DNA from: Kappaphycus alvarezii
Lineage: Eukaryota; Rhodophyta; Florideophyceae; Gigartinales; Solieriaceae
Direction of reading: 5' to 3'
NCBI GenBank assembly: GCA_002205965.3
Contig: NADL03000008.1
Location: 248,001 to 312,000 of the forward strand
Length of the DNA stretch: 64,000 bases
The position numbers and the translations under genes were made by a program. The notes below the pieces were generated by a model. It ran no database searches. It was given only the letters and a program-made list of their open reading frames with translations, and had not been told where the DNA came from. The first letter of the stretch is position 1. Each line of letters starts with the position of its first letter. Positions 47,406 through 57,908 of the stretch are shown piece after piece.

Positions 47406-47945
47406 TTTTCCCCCACCCTGAGGTCTTAAACCAGTGCACCCTACTAAACGATTGGACTTATTACAGTGCTGTACGCCAATCCTCGGGACTCCGATCCTGT
47501 ACGCCGGTATGCACCTCAGACCTCCTTTTTCACCGGTGTAATTGTCGCCAAACCTTGGTCCCAGGTGGCCACGTGTAGTTGATCAAAAAATTGACCGTTT
47601 CAAATCTTGAATTTGCCAGCGGAGTTCTGTTCTTGGGAAGTTGGGTCAGGGACGAGGACGAGGGAACTTTGACGCCGCTCACAACGCTCTGGGGCGATGG
47701 GATGATAAGACGAATACAGCAAAATCGCCTCTAGTGTCAACGGCGAAGCGTGTGTGTCAAGGTGCGGGCTACTCTCCCTCAACTAGAAAGTAGCTGGTAG
47801 GCCGGTTCACAGTGCATTGGAGTTGAACAAAAAAACTGTCAAGTGATAAAGTAATTGAGTAACATGTTGCTTGCAGAGTACGAACAGGGTGGTCCACGTC
47901 AGCCACGTGTACTAGTGTTCCCGACACTACGGCGTTCGCCAGAGA
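47406..47945. other. Spacer between two LINEs
   Basis: No gene is recognised. This should hold the 5' untranslated part of the LINE at 43885-47405 and the 3' end of the one at 47946-50533. Confidence 0.5.
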
Positions 47946-49106
47946 TCACCACATCGTGTAACTCCTGCACCGCGAGATGCAAGCTGGCAGAATTCCAACT
48001 TTTTCGTCAAACTTCTCCGCCATGCGCGGGAGGAGATCCTCTGTGAAGAGGATAGTCTGTGAAGAGGATAGTAGCGGGGAAGGCGAACTCAGGGAGTCGA
48101 AAGCCAGCGTTTGGAACTCGAAGTTGGGGGCCTGTGTGGGCTTGTCGGAAGGGGACGGGAGTCGACGCGACAGTTTGCTTTCCGTGTCAGTGACCATGTT
48201 GCGGTGCGCAACTAAAACAGAACTGCCCACTTCCCGAGTGCCCTGTGATCGCACGTCGTCCTTGAGCAGTGAGACGACGGTGACGTCGCAGACGATGGGG
48301 CGGTTCACAGTGCTATCGGGCGCTTCTGGTGGATGGACGAGGATGTCAGCGGGTCGTAGCTCGGTGCCTTGTACCAGGAGCGGGACCTCGATTTGGCAAT
48401 CCAGGCTGGCCGCACGGGCGATACGGCCAGCAATGACGTTGCGGAGCCATTCATCCCGGTGTTTCCGATCGAACCCTGAAGGGCGCAGGTCCACTGCGTG
48501 GTCCCTAACCCTGTCCATAGGTAGTGTGCAATGCCCGCAGTTCCAGGGGAGCGAGTCATCGCAAACGGGCTGTCCCGGGTGGCGGCGTAACATGGTCCTC
48601 CAGTGCACCGCAGACACTTCCATGTCAGTGGTAGGGTGCGCAAGGAGGAATGCAGCACCGGGGCCTCTGCGGAATGCGAGGCCGCGTATCCGGTGCTTCA
48701 CTGCGGCGGCGGTGTTATCGGGATTCGGGAACGGACCTAGACTTCGTCGTCCCCGTGTGCCTTGACCAGCGCCTCCTGCTGCACACCCTTGAGGTAGGTC
48801 TTGGACGTGGGTGTGCGCTGCAGAGAGGGGAAGCGGGTCGCAGGACCCCAAGTCGACGGGGTAGGTATGGCCGGGGATGCGGAGCACAAACTCGCATATG
48901 AGGATGGCGGCTTGGCAGAGGAAGGACTCATCTCTACGGCATCGGGAGCTGTTGAGGGCAGTGAAGCGGGGTCCGATGTGTGTCCCGGTCCTGATACTGG
49001 CCGGTGCTGCGTTGAGGAGACTTGCTGCAACAGCACCGTAGAGGAACGGGTCGATAAGTGTGAAGCCGAGACCACCATGTCGGAGGGCAGTGTGGCCTGC
49101 GACCAT
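47946..49106 (-). CDS. LINE endonuclease part, 386-codon open frame
   Basis: The frame opens in the linker (ALRHGGLGFTLIDPFLYGAV, typical of the region after reverse transcriptase), goes through a zinc finger (CGHC...DHAVDL) and the endonuclease core RPADILV...CDVTVVS, and ends with a Ser-rich stretch and FEFQTLAFDSLSS. It is continuous, unlike the reverse transcriptase upstream in the same element. It belongs to a larger protein and is not a gene on its own. Confidence 0.75.
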   Translation of the reverse strand: MVAGHTALRHGGLGFTLIDPFLYGAVAASLLNAAPASIRTGTHIGPRFTALNSSRCRRDESFLCQAAILICEFVLRIPGHTYPVDLGSCDPLPLSAAHTHVQDLPQGCAAGGAGQGTRGRRSLGPFPNPDNTAAAVKHRIRGLAFRRGPGAAFLLAHPTTDMEVSAVHWRTMLRRHPGQPVCDDSLPWNCGHCTLPMDRVRDHAVDLRPSGFDRKHRDEWLRNVIAGRIARAASLDCQIEVPLLVQGTELRPADILVHPPEAPDSTVNRPIVCDVTVVSLLKDDVRSQGTREVGSSVLVAHRNMVTDTESKLSRRLPSPSDKPTQAPNFEFQTLAFDSLSSPSPLLSSSQTILFTEDLLPRMAEKFDEKVGILPACISRCRSYTMW

Positions 49107-50533
49107 GCTTCGTCCGTAACCGTCACGCTGTGAAGCTCCGCAAAGGACGTCCGTTGCAGGCCGTCAAAAGCTTCGGCAGCAGTACGGGCGTGTGTCGGGT
49201 CGGCGAGTTTGAAGGCGTGATCAACTAGACACGCCGACGCACAAAGGCGGTGCATGTGATAGCGTTCGCGGGGGTCAGCGACCTTATGGAGTAGCTGGAG
49301 GGTGCGGCGGCTGCTTTCTGTTTTTGAGCTGAGGCAGGAATCGGTGAACTCCCGATTGCCGAGCGCAGCCCCAAACAGTTCAAACCCGTCCGAGGAGCAT
49401 TACTTGTGGCGGAGCTCTCGGATAAAGGCTTTGCGCTCTGGTCGCGGGACTGTTGGCCAGATGATGCGGGTTTTGTCCGGGTTGACATGCAGACCGTAGG
49501 CAGGTCCCTCATCCCGAGTGATGCGAAGGGCACGTCGAAGGTCGGGGAGGGACCCGTGAGGGTGCCGTCGTCAGCATACCACTGGTTCAGGATAATACCT
49601 GTTTCCCCAGCGATCCCCTGGATGAGCGGCTGGATCGTGAGAGAAACAACTACATGCTGGTAGGATCGCCTGCTGGGTGCCTTGCGCACCTACGATGGTC
49701 GTTTTGTCACGGTTCGGGACGACCAACTGAAGTTGCATTCGCCCGTATACCATGTCCACGAACCAGGAGGGCCTAGGGCAAGCGAAGGTAGCCGAGCTAG
49801 CATGGACTGGCGATCAACGCGGCTGAAGGCGTTGTGCACGTTAGTGAGGACCGTGGCGGTTTCGATGAGGCGAGAGAACCGCCGGAGCAGCATGCGCATG
49901 TCGTGGACAATCGCGTCCATCCCGGTCCGGATCCCATTTGCCGTTTGGAATGGCGCGAGAAAGGCACGAAAACCACCAATTGCGGCGGAAAGCAGTGTCT
50001 TCCCACAACGCGGCGTAGGGTCGACCCGACAGCGGTGGGCCGGATCCTGTTGGGCTTGGGCCGTAGAGGCAGCAAAATTGCGGCAGCCAGGAGCGGGAGG
50101 ACAGATCTCCGAAGGTCACCGCTCGCAATCCGCGCAACGGGTTTGGTGAGAACCTCCTTGCCCATGACTCCAGCTTCAGGGCTGACTGGAGTACGTACCA
50201 GAAGATGGAACCCGCGCGACGGCGTGCGATCGGGCCCCGCAGAAGTATCCCGGGAGATGCGGTGAACCGAAAGCCCAACTGCATCCATTGCCATTGTGTG
50301 GGAGGTGGGAGGCAGTCGGCCGGGGCGGTGTATCGGACTTGGTGGCTGTGGGTGCACTGCAAGCTGCGTTTGCGTTCGATGGTCGACGGGTCATTCACAT
50401 CAGCCAGGGCGAAGTGAAGAGACGCATTGGCAAGGCAAAGCAGGCGCGCGTGCGAGCCGCGCAAGCCGCTCTCGCCGTGCGAAAGAGTTGTGCAAGGACG
50501 ATCGATATGGCAAGGCATGAACGCTGTTGACAA
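47946..50533 (-). mobile_element. Second LINE family with reverse transcriptase and restriction-like endonuclease
   Basis: Minus-strand parts in order: IRPTAVGSTLRRVVG (about 50000-50040) and IVHDMRMLLRRFSRLIETAT with VLTNVHNAFSRVDRQSMLAR (49790-49920), the motif A region. Here Asn stands where the catalytic Asp is expected (AAC for GAC). Motif C is NQWYADDGTLTGPSP (49560-49600). The linker has FKLADPTHARTAAEAFDGLQ (49150-49220), and the endonuclease has CGHCTLPMDRVRDHAVDL, KHRDEWLRNVI, TELRPADILVHPPEAPD and CDVTVVSLLKDDV (47946-48600), ending in a conserved-looking FEFQTLAFDSL. The endonuclease part is one open frame of 386 codons (47946-49106). Frames break several times in the reverse transcriptase. 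Confidence 0.85.
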
Positions 50534-50992
50534 CGATTCACTTATCCCATAAAATCTTCGTCAAGAGCTTTGCCATATTAGCTGTAATTATTTGCCTTAC
50601 AGATATGAAAAAACCCTACTCGCTGCTATTCCGCTATTCTTTCTTTGAAGTTTGATGTTAAAAATTCGCCCCTCAACTGGGAGATAATATCGACTCCTCA
50701 GCAAACCCTCTGGGCGACGTTCACCCGAGATATCGCGTAAAGGGTCTGCCTAAGCATATTATTCCTCAATGTTGCATCGCTTGCGTTAGTAAGACGTTTC
50801 CCCATACAACGCTCTTACTCTCCCAAACTTCATCCAGCGAGCGCGCTACTCCTCCCCCACAACTTATCGTTCGCTGCGTTCCCGTCACGTCCACCACCCG
50901 TCCCGATTCAGTCATGACGCGGCCCTGTTTCATACCCTCGCACCCCACCCTCACCACCTCCTTCATCGGCTGTCGTCCCAGCACTACCTGCA

Positions 50993-51518
50993 ATGCCCCT
51001 AGCACCCGCACCTGAAGTTCACCATCCGAGCGGAACTTCCATTAGTTCCAGGAGTTCCGTCCGGCGAGGACGTCCGCGATAATGCTCCGCTCCGCAATTA
51101 TGTCCCTCGCCCTGTCGAAACTTACGAGGAACGTGGCTTTGCCAAAATCCTTCCAAAGACATGGGCAGGTGAAGTGGAAACCATCGGCGCATCGGACGTT
51201 CCTCCTTTAACCCAAAGAGGATATCGAGAATGCTAGAATTGTCCAGGTTTGCTGCCGCAACAGGGGCCTTCGTAGCCTACTCGCAGATGGTCAAGGAAGA
51301 TCGTGAGAGCAACTACAGGAGTTGAAGGAGAGAAATTCGGCGCCGAAAACAGGAAGGGCAACTTGTGGAGAGAGGAAGGTAAGGCGTTTGTCAGCAACTA
51401 CAGGACCGTGTTGGTCGAGGGAGTGAAGGCAGTCGAATACTGGGGACGCCTAATGGACCTGTGCCAAGGTTGTTTGGAGGGCCAGGAGCGTGAAGATGTT
51501 AACGTGATCCCGGCTTGA
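50993..51518 (+). CDS. Unrecognised, probably host gene of about 170 codons with frame breaks
   Basis: From ATG at 50993 the plus strand gives, in successive frames, LRNYVPRPVETYEERGFAKI, LPKTWAGEVETIGASDVPPL, then KEDIENARIV, FAAATGAFVAYSQMVKEDRE, and finally EKFGAENRKGNLWREEGKAF and VEGVKAVEYWGRLMDLCQGC to a stop at 51516. The mixed charged and hydrophobic composition and the sharp open segments are like a real soluble or mitochondrial-type protein, with one possible short membrane stretch (FAAATGAFVAY). Frame changes fall near 51050, 51225, 51255 and 51325, each of one or two bases. No family recognised. It lies between a LINE and the APS kinase gene, convergent with the latter. Confidence 0.5.
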
Positions 51519-52257
51519 GGTGTAGAGATTGGAGATGACGACAAGTTGCGCGATACGTTGCAATGTGTTTCTGCTTCGAGAATAGTTTGTAAGCGTTATG
51601 GAATAAATGTCAGCTGAATTTGAACATCTCTGGAAGCACTACATGCTGTGGATCGGGAGAAGACTTCCATTGGGGCATGCGGGTCTGCACGGAGTAAACC
51701 AAGAAAAGCGACAAGGACACTCGATGCAGGTAGGGCTCAGAGCGAGTAAAAAGTAGGGAGCGCGAGAGATGTAACTGGAAACGAGCCTGTAATCAGCCAG
51801 TTCGTGCGCATTGTCGAATATAGCGCTGCTGATGCAAATGAGGTTTCAGACTGTCAGCACCGCTAGCACGGACCGTGTCGGCCCTGTACACCACGACGCA
51901 CAGTACGATCAGCGAGCGACGGAACGAATCAGCTAGGGTAGGGGCGACAGTCCTGAAGGATATCCTGGCCTGAGGTTAAATAGCGATGAAGACGATTACG
52001 AAGAAATGATTCAGTTTCGTCTACCTTTTACCTAAGATTTTACGCTATGTGCGAATGGTGGATAGTGGCAGAGAGGTTGGTTTCTGACTGTGAATCTTCA
52101 GAGTTTATGCAAGGCGAAAAGGCGAAGGAAGTTTGCGTTGCCTAAAACAAGGGCCATTAAGACGCGACTACCCGTCAGTGCAGTGGTTGAACTTAAGTAC
52201 AATCTCCGGATGTTTCTGGTCGCAAAACAGATTTACGCAGTGCCGTTGGTGCCGTTC
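51519..52257. other. Intergenic spacer between convergent genes
   Basis: No gene is recognised. It should contain the 3' ends of both neighbours. Confidence 0.5.
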
Positions 52258-52873
52258 TCACACGGCCTCTTTCTGAGGCACAATCTCCTTAGCAATAAGA
52301 TACTCGAGGATCTTCTCGGCGCATTCATTCACGCTGAGCTTGTCGGTGTCGATCTTAACTTCGGGAGTTTCCGGGGCCTCGTAAGGGTCGTCAATACCGG
52401 TAAAGTTCTTGATCTCACCCTTGCGAGCCTTCTTGTATAGACCCTTCGGATCGCGCTGCTCTGCAACTTCCAAGGGTACATCGACGTGCACTTCGACGAA
52501 TGGAATGCCTGCCTTTTCATGAATCTGGCGGGCAACTTGACGATCGGCGATGTAGGGAGAAATGAAGGCGGAGTGGTGATAATGCCAACGTCACCCATGA
52601 GCTTTGCGACCTCGGAGATACGACGAATGTTCTCCTTACGGTCCTCAGCACTAAATCCGAGGTTGCTGTTGAGGCCAAAACGGATGTTGTCACCGTCAAG
52701 GCGGTAAACCAAGTAACCCCGCTTGAACATCATCTGCTCGAGGGCTACGGAGACGGTGGACTTCCCAGAGCCGGAGAGACCGGTGAGCCAAATTGTAGCA
52801 CCCTTTTGCTTAAGCATAGAATAGCGGTGCTCCTTGCGATGACGCCGTCATGCCATACAATGTTGGTAGCCAT
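52258..52873 (-). CDS. MET14: Adenylylsulfate (APS) kinase, MET14-type, with two one-base losses
   Basis: The enzyme phosphorylates adenosine 5'-phosphosulfate to PAPS in sulfate assimilation, in the cytosol. The start [10 protein letters not shown] (ATG at 52873) is that of fungal Met14. Then come [20 protein letters not shown] with the P-loop [42 protein letters not shown], and the C-terminal part [38 protein letters not shown]. Length, about 205 residues, fits the family. Two one-base deletions break it: near 52837 (after GVIA, before KEH) and near 52570 (in the IITT-AFISPY region). All catalytic and substrate residues I know remain, so assembly error is more likely than decay. Confidence 0.92.
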
Positions 52874-53400
52874 TCGGAGGAGAGGGATAATTGAGTAGTG
52901 TGGATGAAGGGTGGTGGTTGAGGTAGGAGGAGGGCGTGAGGTGGCGAAAGAGAGGTTGGCGAGGGTGGGGTGATGAAGTGATGTGGGTGTAAGGCGTTGC
53001 ACAATTATTCCGGTTGCGGTGCGAGGGCGATGCAAGGAAATCAGCGGAAGTCGAGAGGGTACTGGTGGGGTATAAATACTCCGATTTTGACGAGCAGTTG
53101 CGGCAAAGAGTTGGGCCAAAATGTTAAAGTTTGATAATATTTGCTTCTGTTTTGAGTAGGATCCATAACGGGGATGCCATTTTGGTATCGTTGAGAGCGA
53201 CAGCGGATCGGGGGGGAGGGCAACCCATTTTTTTAACAAAAAAAACTCGAAATTTTGGTATCGTATGAACAATTGCTTCCGCAGTATTGAGTAATGTAAT
53301 GCGACCTGCCGTGATAGTGAGGAAGGGGTCCCTGTACCTGTACCTAGTGTACAGTACTGTACGGTGCACCAACCTAAAAATTCCCGGTTGATAAAAGCGG
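52874..53400 (-). promoter_or_regulatory. CT-rich leader and promoter of the APS kinase gene
   Basis: Minus-strand DNA upstream of the start is pyrimidine-rich (runs of CCT, CAC, TTC at 52880-53010), as before the CYC8-like gene. No CACGTG (Cbf1-type) site was seen in this stretch. A TACTGTAC cluster is at 53348-53370. Confidence 0.45.
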
Positions 53401-54927
53401 CAACAACAATTATTAATACCTTGGCTTCAACATGAAGAGTTTGTAAAATTGTTATACAGTACTTAATCCTTAAATTGCATTCTAGCCCATAAAATCATCG
53501 GCAGCCTCGTTTTAATAGCCTAATTTTACATCTAAAAAAGTATCTGTTGTACACTGTTCCCATTTTGGCATTTACTACCCGAGTTACGCAAGCCACGAAA
53601 GGGACGCATGAATATTAGAAATAGCTGATGAGGTTTTTATGGCAGATCTTGACGTGCCCTTACACTGCATGATATCCCCCCGTGATGTCTGCTTCACTAT
53701 ATATACACTAAAAACGTTTTAGACGCTACTATCAATATGACAAGGAGGACAACGTGGATTTAAGTCGCCCACGGCAATAGTTTGTTAAGCGCGAGTTAAA
53801 AACAGAATTATCCCTTAATTTAAAAAACTATACTTGATTTTCCTAAAAAGCAACAAGCATGTCGAGCTTGTGCCTTGTCATCGGGGGCCTCTGGAAAGTT
53901 TTTTAAAATATAATCTAAACGGTACTGTACACTAACCATAACACCAAAGAAATTATCTCAATTATTAATTATTTATTATTAATTACTATTAAAATAATTT
54001 GATACAAAAGAAAGATTATGAAAATGCAAGCAAAAGCGAGGTGATTTGTTGAGAAGTACTGTACATCCTAATGTACAGCATTGTACGGTACAGTCCTCAA
54101 CTGTACAATATATTGCTACTTTGCACCGTATTTGTATTTTTTGTCTTATACCGTATGTATTGAAGATTACAAATAAAACTATAATCTATCCAATCACAGA
54201 TGAGTTTGCAATGCCAAGGCAGATTTCTAACAAAAGTTTAAGCTTTTTAAAGAGACATCTCGATAGTGAATCACTCTTGATGTACTGCTGTAATTATAAT
54301 TGAACTGTCACCGACTCACAGTCGAACAGCGCGCAGCAGTTCAACACGGTATTCTAAACCTGTTACCTGATCCTCCCCAAAGTAACTTCCAAAAATTCCT
54401 CACTGAGAAGATACATATCGACTAGCCTTTTAGTACGGGCCGATACTGGTCTGTGCGTACCGTTTGGTTTCTGTAAACCAAATGCACAGACCTGTTTACT
54501 GACCTTGGCTTTTAAAGTAGCATCACCAATTACTGTCCATATGCTCTCTCTGACCCTGCCAGATGCACTGCGGTCAGTAATACCAACATAATAACTTCTT
54601 GGTCCTCTCGGTCCGCAGAAACACTGCCTTTACCAAATTCGCAAACCCCGACGTACGATACGGCGCACACAACCTGCGACAAAATTCTCGCCATCGTCTT
54701 CATGGCCTCCACCTGCATCGCATGTCGCGGCTCAACGTTTGGCAATCGTTACAGGACAGTGACCGGCTGACACACATTCTATCATTCCAACTTGCGCCCA
54801 CTGCACTCTTCACGTCATCTGTCTGGTTTCACAAATCATGTAGCCTGCTGTCGCTCCACACTAATAGGATAGCCCACAGCTACTGTACTCGCTGCGCCCT
54901 TGCAATGATGTATGGTCGAGATATGCC
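53401..54927. other. AT-rich intergenic region with TACTGTAC words
   Basis: No gene is recognised. An open plus-strand frame at 54599-54964 has no family signal. Repeat words are at 53919-53934 and 54053-54110. Confidence 0.45.
54048..54101. repeat. Imperfect hairpin built from TACTGTAC words
   Basis: GTTGAGAAGTACTGTAC (54048-54064) pairs with GTACGGTACAGTCCTCAAC (54083-54101), with a 2-nt bulge and a few mismatches. The loop carries a further TGTACAG. Confidence 0.7.
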
Positions 54928-56662
54928 TCAATTCCATCTAGGCATAAGCCTCAGTTTGTCATGAGCCTCTACGCTTTGAGGAATCCCGTATATCCATGCC
55001 CTCCACCAATAGAATGCCCCAATCAACCCCACCATCACTCCTACACAAGCCACCACCCTCACCTTCCTTCCCAACCCCTGCAACACAATCGCAGTCAACA
55101 TACTCGCCATTTGCAAAGACGGCAACACGTGGTACAGAAAGGTACACCGTTTCACTCCAACATACGGTAGCAGGTTCAATACCCATGCCACCCAGTGGAA
55201 CGAGATTAACCATCCCCTTTTCTTCAGTCTCCCCACCTCATCCACCGACTCTAGGTCTTCACCCACCTTCCGTCGAGCGTGACGTATTTGGAACGGTATT
55301 CGAAGTAGCAACACTAACGATATGATCACCCCTAACCCCGTGCAAATCGTCAACATGGGATTCGAGATGAGGTATATTTGCTGCCGTAGTCCTTTCCCCT
55401 CTGGTTCATCGATATACAACACGCCACGGGCATTGTACAACCATTCGTACCATTTCGATTCCCAGTGATGCCTCTGTTCGATCGCACTGTTTGAACGAAG
55501 CATTTCCCAATTCAGATATCGAAACGCTTCCCAGAACGATGGGGTTTCAACGTCGCCACGTCATATTCGCCGTAGTGAGGGTTTCCGATAAGTGTTTGTT
55601 GGAAGTCTATTTTCATAAACGCGTCTCCAGGCCCGGAAAAGGGAAGCAGTCGAAAGTGGATCCAAAAGGTCGACATATACAATGTAATGGCAATAAACCC
55701 TGCGATGGCCATTTTCGATGAGGTCAAGAGAGGTCGAAGTTCTAAATAGAAAGCCCACAAGGGAAACTAACCCGATCATGGCGGGGGCAACCATCGCTGT
55801 CCATTTGGTAGAGATTGCGCATGCGCCGAAAAATGCAGTGAGACAAAGCCATAAGTAGCGTTTTGGTGTACTCTTCGGAGTGGACCACAACTTGAATGCA
55901 CATAAAAAGGAGGATTGTATGAAAAGGATGAGTTGAGAGTCGGTGAGTATGAGGCGAGATTCGATGCAAAGAAGAAAATCAAAGAGGGGCATCGCGGCTG
56001 CTGTAAGACTGACGAGAGGGGTGAAGAGGAGGGTACGACAGGTGAGGTACATGACTGGGGGTATAAAGGAGCCGGCAAGAGCTGAGAAGGCGCGTTGGGG
56101 AACGTAGACTAAATCGCCGAAGGGCTTGCCCAAGGCATCAAAGGTATAATTGATGTTTTGATAGCCGGCTAGTTTGGCGACGGCAGTCAGGGTAAGTTTG
56201 CCAAGAGGGGGGTGTATATCAAAAAGGTAGCGACCAGAGTTGTATTGATCGACAAAGGCAGCAAAATGGAATTCATCAAAGACTGAGGATAAGGAGAAAC
56301 GTCAATAAGGTTAGGATCTGATTCAAGTACGTCTGCAGATACGTGCGGTACTGACATTGTGCGGAGACAAAAAGCAAAGTAGGAAATGCATACCGATCTT
56401 CGGGGTTGGGCAAGGCGGTAGAATCGGGTTGCGAGGGTGACAACGAAGATGAAGGTGACAAGAGCGGCATCTAGACGTAGCGCGCTCTTGTCACGTGGGG
56501 AAAGGGGAGGATCTGGACGAAGCTTGCGGACGCCAATTACATCTAAAGCAAGCTGATGCCGTTTTGAAACGCCGATTGAACAGATGGCTTTCGCTTGCGG
56601 GCAGAAAATGAAGGTTTTTGGGAGCGACCTTGAACGCTGGGTTTGCGGCGCTGACGCAACAT
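54928..56662 (-). CDS. Protein O-mannosyltransferase (PMT family), apparently without MIR domain
   Basis: PMT enzymes move mannose from dolichyl-phosphate-mannose to Ser/Thr of proteins in the ER membrane. From ATG at 56662 comes a basic N-terminus (LRQRRKPSVQGRSQKP), a membrane helix ALVTFIFVVTLATRFYRL, then after an intron FDEFHFAAFVDQYNSGRYLF and DIHPPLGKL, the family's DE motif and HPPLGK. Several hydrophobic segments follow (56130-55750), then WIHFRLLPFSGPGDAFMKID (about 55650). The next recognisable block is FWEAFRYLNWEMLRSNSAIE at about 55500, which in known PMTs comes only after the luminal MIR region. The two lie about 30-40 codons apart, so the roughly 200-residue MIR repeats are missing. 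C-terminal helices, including LLPYVGVKRCTFLYHVLPSL, end at 54930. One-base losses occur near 56570, at the intron junction (56283) and near 55530. Subfamily (1, 2 or 4) not assigned. Confidence 0.85.
56283..56393 (-). other. Intron of the O-mannosyltransferase gene, 111 bp
   Basis: On the minus strand it starts GTATGC and ends CCTTATCCTCAG, a clear fungal-type splice pair, between FYRLAQPRRS and FDEFHF. The exons are one base out of phase as read, like the other one-base losses in this gene. Confidence 0.75.
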
Positions 56663-57908
56663 GATGTGGTGCGGAGGTAGACAGCTCGAAGATCGACAGA
56701 ACAGCCGACTGCGACCGTCAAGGGGTCTCAGTCCAGACGAATGGGGCTCCTGCAAGCAATATCTTACCTTTATACTGGATCAGGAAGATGACACTACGTT
56801 CTGTGATGGACAACAATAAATGAATTATGCGACTTGGTGATCCGCCTGCCGGAATGTCAGATAACTAAGGTTTGAAGACTGGCTAGTCGTCATCTGTGGA
56901 ATTGTTTAAGAGTATGGCCCTTTCCGGCATGTTTTTCGGTAAAAAAATGCTGCCCATTGTTGCTGCATACAGTTTCTGGGAGCCACTTGTGCAATGGGCA
57001 GGGTACCGCGCCTGTGTTGGCTCTCGAGGAATACACTTCCTTCAGTGCCATACTACATGACTTTTGGAGTAGTAGAGAAAAGGTTACATACAGTACAGTA
57101 CTGTACTATACCTCGTACTACTGCACAGGGCACAAAGACATGAAATTAAAGGACAGTGACGTGTTAGCGTCCAAGGTGTGACCTTCCGGAAAATATCAAC
57201 TAATCCATAATCAATCAATAACTGTGGACAATCCAGCCTAAATTCTTGGCTCAAAAAAAAAACTGCAGCCTGCAGCCCAAAGGACAGTACTGTACTGTAC
57301 CCCGCCTCAAGGTAATGCCTCCCCAGATCATACGGTAGTGCATCATTCGTTTTGAGAAAAGTTCCGCAAGTACAAAAATCCCAACTCCTCCGGCTGTAGC
57401 CACAGCCTTCTTCGCAAGCTTTACTTACAGAATCATCAAATTCAACATTTCCCGATCAACCTACCATTGTTCTTGTCCATGATGTCATCATCCGTTGTGG
57501 TAAGGAGGAAGAGTGAGTTGAAAATTTTGTTGTGCTGCACCATGGGCACTGTACAGAACGCGTGCCAGGAAGTTCGAAAAGGGGGACCTTTGAGCGCTTT
57601 ACTGTAAAAGCATGTAATGGCTCTTATCCAAAAGTCGAAAACAGCAACAGGATAGTGTTTACAGTATGTGTTGTGGTTCCTTTCCAAGTTTAAATTCTAA
57701 AAATAGTTTACTGTGCAGTACAGTACACTGTACTGCCTATTCGAAAGTACTGTAGCTCGACAGGAAACCTGAAACACGTCATCGGCACAAACCACCCCTT
57801 GCAAATTGTACTTACAGTTCCATCCTGGTCTGTAAGATTTGCCCTTCGCAACTACACGTGTACAAACATACGCCGGATCAATTTACTCTCGCCTATCTGA
57901 TCATGGTC
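56663..57908. other. Intergenic region rich in TACTGTAC words
   Basis: No gene is recognised. The word occurs at 57088-57107, 57281-57301 and 57710-57760. Two direct CTGCAGCCTGCAG-like words lie near 57265. Confidence 0.5.

Noticed and set aside
54599-54964. Plus-strand frame of 121 codons near the O-mannosyltransferase 3' end
   Set aside because: No recognised domain, and its end overlaps the real gene on the other strand.
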